Source of the DNA: an uncultured Verrucomicrobia subdivision 3 bacterium
GTDB lineage: Bacteria; Verrucomicrobiota; Verrucomicrobiia; Limisphaerales; UBA11358
Assembly: GCA_903872345.1 (NCBI GenBank)
Contig: CAIQKM010000146.1
Location: 1 to 55,596, forward strand
Length of the DNA: 55,596 nt
Direction of reading: 5' to 3'
Both the position numbers and the translations under genes were made by a program. The number at the start of each line of letters is the position of its first letter. Position 1 is the stretch's first letter. Below, piece by piece: positions 26,987 to 35,248 of the stretch. The notes below the pieces were generated by a model. The model was not told the DNA's origin. It saw only the letters and a program-made list of their open reading frames with translations, and did no database searches.

Positions 26987-27364
26987 ATGAAAAATGTCGT
27001 CCCTTTGTCCAAAAGTGCCCGCGTGGGTTACGGATTAACGCCGCGCGAGACGGAGGTGATGGCTCTGGCGGTGCAGGGGCTGAATCGTCCGCAGATTGCC
27101 GAACGGCTTGGGCTGCGGTCTTTGACGGTTGGTACGCACCTGAAGAAAATTTATCCCAAACTGGGCGTCCACAATCGCGCGGCGGCGGTAGCGGTGGCCC
27201 TACGCCAGGGGTTGGTGTCTATCCCCACGGAAGCGATGGGGCCAGGGGCAATGGCGGGGGGCAAAGTTGGCGGCTCACTGACGCCGCCCGGCCTTGTCTC
27301 CTGCCCGAACTGCGGCTGCCATTTTGCGGGAAACGTTTCCCAAGGTTCCCGTTTGCGCGGGTGA
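26987..27364 (+). CDS. Stand-alone LuxR/GerE-type DNA-binding protein with a C-terminal Cys cluster
   Basis: A protein of 125 residues. Residues 16-75 are a full LuxR-type helix-turn-helix (LTPRETEVMALAVQGLNRPQIAERLGLRSLTVGTHLKKIYPKLGVHNRAAAVAVAL). There is no receiver or ligand domain. After a Gly-rich linker, the C-terminus has SCPNCGCHF with C106, C109 and C111, possibly half of a zinc or redox site. It sits between the pseudopilin gene and the first giant gene, in the same direction. It might assist or antagonise the NarL-type regulator at the shared palindromes, or be a degraded full-length regulator. The fold is sure; the role is inference. Confidence 0.8.
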   Translation: MKNVVPLSKSARVGYGLTPRETEVMALAVQGLNRPQIAERLGLRSLTVGTHLKKIYPKLGVHNRAAAVAVALRQGLVSIPTEAMGPGAMAGGKVGGSLTPPGLVSCPNCGCHFAGNVSQGSRLRG

Positions 27365-27546
27365 GTCTTGCCGGCGAATTGGTTTAACGCTTGATGACGG
27401 CCCCGTCCGGACGTCGTTCCCCCCCCGGTCAGGCTCCCACGTATCACATTGCATTTTGGAGGTGTGGCGCCTTCGTGCCCTTACTGGCAATCGGTGGCAA
27501 TCCCGCCAATCCGGGTCGGCCCATCCGCTTTTACGACTTTAGCGGC

Positions 27547-27564
27547 ATGGCATATCTATGCCAT
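27547..27564. promoter_or_regulatory. 7-2-7 palindrome, copy C (before giant gene 1)
   Basis: ATGGCATATCTATGCCAT, identical to copy B, placed 60 bases before the ATG at 27625 within a 260-base gene-free stretch (27365-27624). The rest of that stretch shows nothing else definite. Confidence 0.8.
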
Positions 27565-27624
27565 AGCGGAGCCGGGGTACCCGGCTTATGTTCCAATGCA
27601 AAATCAAATTTTAAGCCAAAACCA

Positions 27625-30600
27625 ATGAATTCAATGTTACGCAAAACTTCATCGCTGGCGGTTCTGTCGCTGGTTTTCTGTCTGGGATCGATCCTGCTGA
27701 CGCCGGGGGTGGCGCGCGCCAACTATGCGGAATTTCCCGACGTTGGCAACGCCGGTGGGGCGGACATCGTGGTGCAGGAGCTACGGTGGCCTTATTGGAA
27801 CGGCGGTTATTACAACACCTGGACGGACTCCTATCTGGAGGGCTCGGATGGCGTTAACGACCAATTTTACAGCGGGGTGCCCCAGCCTGCGTCGGGCTCG
27901 CCGACCAAGGCGGCAATAAATTATAGTTTCTGGAGCTTGGGCAATCCGTTGCACCCCACCGACACGATCAGTTCCAAATATTCCAGCCCGACGACGTTTC
28001 CGCGGCAGACCATCGCCGAAGGCACGGTTTTGGAAGATCCGGGTACTTGGTATTTCTGGCAGACGAACACCTGGTATCGGGTGGCGTTCCGCACCTGGCA
28101 GCCGGCGGATGGCACGCCACATTTGGGTTATGCCGGGGAATGGATCCGCGACGGGGCGTCGGGCATCTGGTATCATACGGCCACGGCCCAGCTGCCGTTT
28201 GCAGTCACGAGTGTCAATGGCTGGAGCGGGTTTCAGGAAAACATTGGAGGGGGCAGTTCCCAGCCGCAACGGACGGATTTTCGGCGTTTGTATTACCACC
28301 ATAACGGGGTATGGAACAGTGGCATTAATTTTCATGATTACAACCAGAACGGCACCAACGGCGAATCCGGCCCCGGTTACGGCATGGTGGACAATGCGGG
28401 TCTGATCACCAACAGCATTGACGGCACCAATGCCGCCGTCTATCTGGAGACCTGTGCCAAAAACCCAAGCTATGTCGGCACCATCACCAATCAGGGGAAT
28501 GGCCCCAGCTATGTGATCAGCCAGCCGGCCACGCCTACGTTTCTGGATCCGATTCTGGTTACGAATTACGGCGGCAGCGTGAACAGTGGCCAATTGCTGG
28601 TGCAATGGCAGCTGCCCAACACCAGTTCGCCGCAGTTTGCCTATCAGATCAATGTCTATACGAATGCCGGCTACACCGGGACGGTGGTGGCGACCGCCTA
28701 TGACAATGACCCGGAAACACGCCAGAAGCTGCTGAGCATCCCCGCCGGCATCACGCCGTATCCGCAGTTGACCATTGTCGATATTTTCAACCAGACCAAC
28801 GCGCCGGTGAATATCACCGTGACCAATGCCACGCTGCTGGCGGCCACGAATGTTTCGGGCCTGGCGGGCGGTCTGAATTTTGCCTACTACGAATCAGCCA
28901 GCAACATCCAACTGGCCACCAGTGGCACGAACTGGGCCACCATGCCAAATTTTGCCACGCTGACGCCGGTATTGCAGGGAGCCGTGAGCGGGCTGGATGT
29001 GACGCCCCGGCGGCGGCGTGACGGCTATGCATTTAATTACACGGGTTACATTAGCGTGCCGAGCAACGGTCTTTACACCTTCACGCTGAATTCGTGCGAC
29101 GGCAGCATCCTCTATGTGGACGGGCAGCAAGTTGTCAATTGGGACGGCGACCATAGCCCGTCGGATATGAGCGGCTGGGTGGGATTGCAGGCCGGCTACC
29201 ACACGTTGAATGTGCAGTTTTTTTGCGATACCCAGCCCTATTCCGGCTATTATTTCGACGCGGTGTCCCTGTCCTATGAAGGGCCGGGCATCACCAGGAC
29301 CGCCGTGCCGGTCACGGCGTATGCGCGCGTGTCGGGCGCGAGCGAGCCGAGCCTCAGCCTAACCTCGCCGGCGAATGGCGTGACGGTTTCCGGCGCGAGC
29401 GTGCCGTTGAGTGCAGCGGTCACGACCAATGGCAACACCATCAACAGCGTGTGGTTCTACAACGGCAATAATTTTTTGGCGCAGGACACAACGGCCCCCT
29501 ACACCAACAATGCATTTTTCTGGGACAGCAACAACAATCCGCTCCGCGCCCGGCTGTATTACAACGGCACCAACATCATTGATTCGGCGGTCAATGTGGT
29601 AAACACCACGAACCAGACCCTGATCCCGTGGCAGTTTGGGCAGGTGTTCTTCCATGACTATCCGAGCGGCGCGAGCAGTCAGAACGGCACGTATTCGCTG
29701 ATTGGCGACGGGGTGGACCTGCTGACGCGGCAGGTGAGCGGGGATTGCACGATCATTGCGCATCTGGCGGAACTGCCCGGCACCGCGGCGGCCCCGGACG
29801 GATCGGTGGCTGAATCGGGCTGGCAGGCGGGCATCATCCTGCGCGGCACCACCAACCTGGTGCAGGGGTATCCGTGGGGCAAGAGCGGCAGCGCGCCGTT
29901 CGTGGCCGTCTTCGGCGAGGTGGGTGGCGGCACCTATTATCAGGATGAAGACATGGTCAACGGCGGCGGCGGCTTTAACCTGGGAGTAACGGCGGGCAAC
30001 TGGTATAAGTTGGTACGAACCGGCGGCACGAACTTCACCAGCTTCGTGTCAGCGGATGGCTCGACTTGGACGCAGGTGGGGAACACCAACCTGACGGATT
30101 TTCCCACGACAATTTATGCGGGCATGTTCACCTATGCGGAACCGGACGGCAACCTGTCGGTGCCCTGGGCGAAGTTTGATAATGTGAGCATCACCGGTTA
30201 CCTGGTCGGTCCGCCCACGGTCATCGTTACGCCGTCGTCGGCCACCGCCAATACCGGCCAGTCCACCACACTCACCGCCATGCCGAGCGGCAACGCCCCG
30301 TTCTATTACCAGTGGCAGCTCAATGGGGTGAACCTGGCGGGCGCGACCAATGCGACCCTGGCGCTGACGAATGTGCAGCCGGCCAACTCCGGCAGCTACA
30401 ACGTGGTGCTGACAAATGCCGATGGCACGGCCAGTGCCGCCGCCACGCTGAGCGTGCAAACCGTTTCACCGGTAACAACGCAAACGCTTTCACCGGTGGC
30501 CGACGCCTATGTCCGCGACGGATCCTATGCCGGCAACAACTATGGGACCGACCCAAGTCTTACCGTAAAACTCGACGGCACTTCCTATCAGCGGGAAAGT

Positions 30601-33600
30601 TTCCTCAAGTTTGGCGTCAGTGCGCTGACCAATGCCCAGAGTGTTCAGGTGCAATTGGTGCCGGTGGTGGTCAACACCGGCAGTCGCACGCTGAGTTTTG
30701 AATTTGTCAGCGATGACACCTGGACGGAATCGGGCATTACCTGGAACAACAAGCCAGCCACAACAGGCTTAGTGTTTACCAACCTGAGCCAGTTTACGGT
30801 GAACACGCCGGTGGTCGTGGATGTGACCGCCCAGGCTCAGGCCCAGGCGGCGGGGGATGGGCAGCTGTCCCTCTGGATCCACTCGACCACCGCCGGCTCA
30901 ACCACGGATCTGAGCTTCGCATCAAAGGAGAATTCAAATGTTTCCGCCCAGCCACAGTTGATCTACACCTTGAAATCTCCCGCCGTGATACTGACCAGTC
31001 CGGCCAGCGGCGCGGGGTTTGGCTCACCCGGCACCATCAACTTGTCCGCCAGTTTTACGAATATCACCGGCCATGTGATCAACTACGTGCAATTTTACGC
31101 CGGCACCAATCTGTTGGGGCAGGCAAACAGCGCGCCTTACAATGGCAGTTGGACGAATGTTCCATCGGGCAGCTTCACGGTTTATGCCCAGGCGGTTTAT
31201 GATGGAACCAATACGATAAGTTCGGCGCCGGCGTTCATCACCGTGTATCCGCTGCCGCCCGCGCCGGCCACCATCACGCCCGTTGCGTTGTCCGGCAATG
31301 TCATCAGCATTACATGGTCGGGGGTGACCAACGCCACGGGTTATTTGTTGAGCCGGAATGGAACGGCCATCGCCACGGTGGGCAGCACCAGCTATCTTGA
31401 CACCGGTCTGACGGTGAACACGGCGTATGCGTATTCGGTGGTGGCGACGAATCTATACGGGAACTCGCCGCCCAGTGTGACCAATACGGTTACCACGGCC
31501 GCCAGCGGGGCGGCGCGCTGGTGGGATGCCGGCGGCGTGACGGCCGGCGCGCAGGACGGCAACGGCAATTGGGGCGCCAGTTCCGTGACGTGGTGGGACG
31601 GGGCGGAAAACGTGGCCTGGACCGATGGCAACCTCGCGATTATGGGCAACGGCACCATGACGAATTGTGTTGTGACCATCACCAACAATATCACGCCCGG
31701 CGGAATCCTGTTCAACACAAACAGCGGCGGCACCTACAGTCTGGCCGGCGGCGGCCAGGTGATTCTGGCCGGCACTCCGGCGATCACCTGCAATGACAGC
31801 GCCGTGATTGGCACCGTGCTTCTGGGTGGCGGCGGTCTCAGCAAGACGGGCCCGGGCACGCTCACGCTCACGGCCACGAACACTTACACCGGCGCAACGG
31901 CCATTGGCGGCGGCACCCTGGCCATCACCGGTTCGGGCCGGCTGGGCAACGGCAGCTACGCCGGGAACATTGCCGATAACGGCGCCCTCAACTATGGCGG
32001 CACGGCGGCGCAGACTTTGTCCGGGGTACTGTCCGGCGGCGGGGCATTGACGGCATCCGGCAGCGGTTCGCTTACGCTGTCCGGTGCGAATAATTATGCC
32101 GGCGGCACGACCGTCATCCCGGCCGGCGACATCACTGGATTAGTGGTGGCCAACGCAACGGCCCTGGGCACCGGCGCTTTGTTTGTCAAAGGCGGCGACC
32201 ATTATAGTGCGTCCGTGAATGTCAATGGGGGCCTGACCGTCACCAATGCCGCGACCTTGCAACGGGGCAATTCGGGAACGGGCAATGCCTCCATCGGCGT
32301 GGGGACGGCCACCGCCTCCGCCAGCTGGAGCGGCCCGATCATCGTGGATAACACCGCTGGCACTGGCTTCGGCGGCGTCATATTTGCGGGAAACAGCGCG
32401 GCGAACGCGGGTATCGTCAGCGGCAGCATTGGTTATAGCACGCTGGGGGTCGTTAATCCGTCTTTTGTCATGCGCGGGGGCAATTATGGCAAGCTAACCG
32501 GGCCGGTTTCCCTGGCCAACGGTTACGTGCAGTTGCTGGATGCCACCAAAGTGGAATTCAGCAGCACCGCCAACGCCTGGGGCACGCTCGACCTGGCCAA
32601 TGCCGGGGCGGTTGTTTATGTCGGAGCGGGCAATGCACTCGCGACCAATGGCGTTGCCTATTCCAACGTGGGCGGCACCGTGCAGTTGAATAATCTGGCC
32701 GGCACCACCGCGTACAACCAGACCGTAGCGGGCCTCAGCGGAAATGTGAAAGTCGCCTTGGCGACCGGTTCGGCCACGCTCACGCTGAATGTGCCGGCGA
32801 ACCAAAACTCCACCGGGGTGATTTCCGGAGCGGTCAGCCTGATCAAGACCGGAACGGCGGTGCAAACGCTTTCCGCCACCAACACCAGCACCGGTACGAC
32901 GACGGTCAGCGGCGGGACGTTGCAGGTCAACGGCTCGACGGGGACGGGCGCGGTGACGGTGCAGAACACGGCAACCCTGGCGGGAACCGGGCTGGTGAAG
33001 GGCACGGCCACGGTGCAAACTGGTGGCGCGCTCGCTCCCGGCAACAATGGCATCGGCACCCTGGCTTTCGGCGGCGGATTGACCTTGAACGCCGGTTCGC
33101 AGACGGTGATGGAATTGGGTAAAAATGGCGGTGTCCTGGCCAGCGACCTGGTGGCGGTCACGGGCGCGCTGTCGCTTAACGGCACGCTGACGGCAGTGAA
33201 TGTCGGCAGCAATGCGCTGGCGGCCGGCGATAGTTTCACCCTGTTTACCGCTGGCACTTTCAGTGGAAATTTCGCCACGCTGAACCTGCCGCCCCTGAGC
33301 CCCGGCCTGGTCTGGAACACCAGCAGTCTGGCTGTCAACGGCACACTTGCCGTGGCCGCGAATGCGGCGGCGCCGCTGATCTGGAGCGGCGCGGTGAATG
33401 GCGTCTGGGATATCGGCCTCACCACCAATTGGAGCAACGGCAGCACGGGAGCCGTTTTCACCAACAACGCCAATGCGCAGTTTGACGACACGGCCACGGG
33501 CACCACCGCGGTGACGCTGAATACCGTGGTCAGCCCGTCCGGCGTGACCTTCGCCAACAGCAGTCTGAATTATTCCATCAGCGGCAGCGGCTCCATTGGC

Positions 33601-35001
33601 GGCATTACCACGCTGGTGAAGAGCGGCACGGGCACGGTGACGCTGGCAACCGCCAATGGTTATACCGGGCAGACCGTCGTAAACGGCGGCACGTTGCAGG
33701 TGAATGGTTCGTTGTCCGCCGGGATCGTGACGGTGGCCACGAATGCCCTGCTCATGGGCAACGGAATAATCAACGGCCCGACCACCATTCAGTCCGGCGG
33801 CACGTTGCAGCCGGGCCTGGGCGGCAGCAACACCGGGACGATGACTATCAGCAACAGCCTGAACCTGGCGGGCAATGTGGTGTTCGCGCTGAACAAGACC
33901 AACGCCCAAACGGCGTCGAAGATTGGCGGTCTGGGCACGGTCACCTACGGCGGCACGCTCACGGTGACCAATCTTGGCGGCACGCTGGCTCTCGGCGACA
34001 CCTTTACGCTCTTTCAGGCGACGAACTGCAGCGGCAGTTTTGCCAATCTGGTACTGCCACCGCTGGCGGCCGGACTGACATGGAACATGGCCGGGCTGGC
34101 CAGCGGAACCATTGCGGTGAGCAATCAGCCGCTCGTGCAAAACGGCGGGTTTGAAGCCGGCAGTTTTGCCAATTGGACGTCATCCGGCGACACAACTCAA
34201 TCGAGCGTCACCACGAATACGTCGTATGTCCACTCGGGCAATGATGGGGCGCAAATTGGACCATATAACTCCAATCTGGCCTTCATTTCCCAAACCTTGA
34301 CGACCGTTCCCGGCCAGGCGTACGTACTGTCATTCTGGCTGAAGGATACCTATGCGGGCAGCACCGGCAGCCCGACGATCTTTCAGGCCAACTGGAACGC
34401 CAATACCATCTGTGCCATCACCAACGGGGCTTCGTCGGCGAGTTGGAGCAACCTGACGTTTGTTGTTACGGCCACCAATGGCAGCACGGTGCTACAATTT
34501 GGATTCTACAACAGTCCCGGCTGGTTCGGGTTTGACGATGTCAGTGTGACCGCCACCAATGACATATTGAACTACCTGGCCGGCACCAACGGTGCGATCA
34601 GCGGTGCGACGCCGCAGGTGGTGAGCTACACCGGCAGCGGCAGTGCGGTGACGGCGGTGCCGAACGCGGGATGGCAGTTTGTGAACTGGTCGGATGGCAG
34701 CACCGCCAATCCGCGCACGGATATGAACGTGACCAGCAATCTCACGGTTACGGCGAATTTCGCCGTGCTGATTACGCCGGCGGTCACCAGTCTGAGCCTG
34801 GGCGCCGGTGGCACGGCGGTGACGCTGACCGGCACGGGGGCGGCGAACCAAAATTATGTACTGCTGACGGCCACCAATCTGCCGCCGGCGGCCTGGACGC
34901 CGGTGCAGACCAACCTGACGGGCTCCGACGGGGTGTTCCACTTCACGGATGCACCGGCAACCAATTATTCCCAACGGTTCTATCGCATCCAGTCGCAATG
35001 A
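27625..35001 (+). CDS. Giant secreted multi-domain protein with autotransporter-associated beta-strand repeats (giant 1)
   Basis: 2458 residues from the ATG at 27625; earlier in-frame starts would place the palindrome inside the gene. Signal peptide 1-31 (ending GVARA|N). Approximate domains: PA14-like 412-556; Ig-like 573-659; a laminin-G/DUF1349-like beta domain 666-860 (AGIILRGT through KFDNVSITG); Ig-like 862-947; a DNRLRE/CBM96-like domain 950-1117 (VADAYVRDGSYAGNNYG, with WNNKP); Ig-like 1117-1205; fibronectin type III 1209-1292; an array of beta-helix repeats 1292-2158 (LSKTGPGTLTLTATNTYTG, GGTLQVNGS); a carbohydrate-binding-like jelly roll 2169-2312 (NGGFEAGSFANWT); an InlB/Flg_new-like repeat 2313-2382; and a short tail ending RFYRIQSQ. 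No outer-membrane barrel is present, so it is not a classical autotransporter. The make-up suggests a surface or released adhesin that binds glycans. Confidence 0.9.
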   Translation: MNSMLRKTSSLAVLSLVFCLGSILLTPGVARANYAEFPDVGNAGGADIVVQELRWPYWNGGYYNTWTDSYLEGSDGVNDQFYSGVPQPASGSPTKAAINYSFWSLGNPLHPTDTISSKYSSPTTFPRQTIAEGTVLEDPGTWYFWQTNTWYRVAFRTWQPADGTPHLGYAGEWIRDGASGIWYHTATAQLPFAVTSVNGWSGFQENIGGGSSQPQRTDFRRLYYHHNGVWNSGINFHDYNQNGTNGESGPGYGMVDNAGLITNSIDGTNAAVYLETCAKNPSYVGTITNQGNGPSYVISQPATPTFLDPILVTNYGGSVNSGQLLVQWQLPNTSSPQFAYQINVYTNAGYTGTVVATAYDNDPETRQKLLSIPAGITPYPQLTIVDIFNQTNAPVNITVTNATLLAATNVSGLAGGLNFAYYESASNIQLATSGTNWATMPNFATLTPVLQGAVSGLDVTPRRRRDGYAFNYTGYISVPSNGLYTFTLNSCDGSILYVDGQQVVNWDGDHSPSDMSGWVGLQAGYHTLNVQFFCDTQPYSGYYFDAVSLSYEGPGITRTAVPVTAYARVSGASEPSLSLTSPANGVTVSGASVPLSAAVTTNGNTINSVWFYNGNNFLAQDTTAPYTNNAFFWDSNNNPLRARLYYNGTNIIDSAVNVVNTTNQTLIPWQFGQVFFHDYPSGASSQNGTYSLIGDGVDLLTRQVSGDCTIIAHLAELPGTAAAPDGSVAESGWQAGIILRGTTNLVQGYPWGKSGSAPFVAVFGEVGGGTYYQDEDMVNGGGGFNLGVTAGNWYKLVRTGGTNFTSFVSADGSTWTQVGNTNLTDFPTTIYAGMFTYAEPDGNLSVPWAKFDNVSITGYLVGPPTVIVTPSSATANTGQSTTLTAMPSGNAPFYYQWQLNGVNLAGATNATLALTNVQPANSGSYNVVLTNADGTASAAATLSVQTVSPVTTQTLSPVADAYVRDGSYAGNNYGTDPSLTVKLDGTSYQRESFLKFGVSALTNAQSVQVQLVPVVVNTGSRTLSFEFVSDDTWTESGITWNNKPATTGLVFTNLSQFTVNTPVVVDVTAQAQAQAAGDGQLSLWIHSTTAGSTTDLSFASKENSNVSAQPQLIYTLKSPAVILTSPASGAGFGSPGTINLSASFTNITGHVINYVQFYAGTNLLGQANSAPYNGSWTNVPSGSFTVYAQAVYDGTNTISSAPAFITVYPLPPAPATITPVALSGNVISITWSGVTNATGYLLSRNGTAIATVGSTSYLDTGLTVNTAYAYSVVATNLYGNSPPSVTNTVTTAASGAARWWDAGGVTAGAQDGNGNWGASSVTWWDGAENVAWTDGNLAIMGNGTMTNCVVTITNNITPGGILFNTNSGGTYSLAGGGQVILAGTPAITCNDSAVIGTVLLGGGGLSKTGPGTLTLTATNTYTGATAIGGGTLAITGSGRLGNGSYAGNIADNGALNYGGTAAQTLSGVLSGGGALTASGSGSLTLSGANNYAGGTTVIPAGDITGLVVANATALGTGALFVKGGDHYSASVNVNGGLTVTNAATLQRGNSGTGNASIGVGTATASASWSGPIIVDNTAGTGFGGVIFAGNSAANAGIVSGSIGYSTLGVVNPSFVMRGGNYGKLTGPVSLANGYVQLLDATKVEFSSTANAWGTLDLANAGAVVYVGAGNALATNGVAYSNVGGTVQLNNLAGTTAYNQTVAGLSGNVKVALATGSATLTLNVPANQNSTGVISGAVSLIKTGTAVQTLSATNTSTGTTTVSGGTLQVNGSTGTGAVTVQNTATLAGTGLVKGTATVQTGGALAPGNNGIGTLAFGGGLTLNAGSQTVMELGKNGGVLASDLVAVTGALSLNGTLTAVNVGSNALAAGDSFTLFTAGTFSGNFATLNLPPLSPGLVWNTSSLAVNGTLAVAANAAAPLIWSGAVNGVWDIGLTTNWSNGSTGAVFTNNANAQFDDTATGTTAVTLNTVVSPSGVTFANSSLNYSISGSGSIGGITTLVKSGTGTVTLATANGYTGQTVVNGGTLQVNGSLSAGIVTVATNALLMGNGIINGPTTIQSGGTLQPGLGGSNTGTMTISNSLNLAGNVVFALNKTNAQTASKIGGLGTVTYGGTLTVTNLGGTLALGDTFTLFQATNCSGSFANLVLPPLAAGLTWNMAGLASGTIAVSNQPLVQNGGFEAGSFANWTSSGDTTQSSVTTNTSYVHSGNDGAQIGPYNSNLAFISQTLTTVPGQAYVLSFWLKDTYAGSTGSPTIFQANWNANTICAITNGASSASWSNLTFVVTATNGSTVLQFGFYNSPGWFGFDDVSVTATNDILNYLAGTNGAISGATPQVVSYTGSGSAVTAVPNAGWQFVNWSDGSTANPRTDMNVTSNLTVTANFAVLITPAVTSLSLGAGGTAVTLTGTGAANQNYVLLTATNLPPAAWTPVQTNLTGSDGVFHFTDAPATNYSQRFYRIQSQ

Positions 35002-35030
35002 GCCGGTTTTCTCCCGGCAAATCCGCGGCG

Positions 35031-35060
35031 GGCGGCATGGCATATATATGCCATGCCGCC
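35031..35060. promoter_or_regulatory. 7-2-7 palindrome, copy D (between the two giant genes)
   Basis: The core ATGGCATATATATGCCAT at 35037-35054 has the same heptamers as the other copies. Here the symmetry extends to a perfect 30-bp palindrome (14-2-14; outer arms GGCGGC/GCCGCC). It begins 30 bases after the stop of giant 1 and ends 188 bases before the ATG of giant 2. It could act as operator and also as a hairpin in the mRNA. Confidence 0.75.
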
Positions 35061-35248
35061 GGCGGGGAAAGTGTGCGATAATCGGGTGACAGCCAATAAA
35101 AGTATTTGACCCAATGAAATTTTGAGACCAATGCCGTCAAGTATTCTGATTTGTGCCAGATTGCAAAGGAGACCGTTCGGCACGAACAGAGTTCCTGTTT
35201 TAAATTCCAGCAGCCAGTAAACCCTACAAAAAACAACTCGATAAAATC

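Noticed and set aside
27391..27624. Earlier start for giant 1
   Set aside because: The extension has no signal-peptide logic and contains the palindrome; the ATG at 27625 gives a clean signal peptide.
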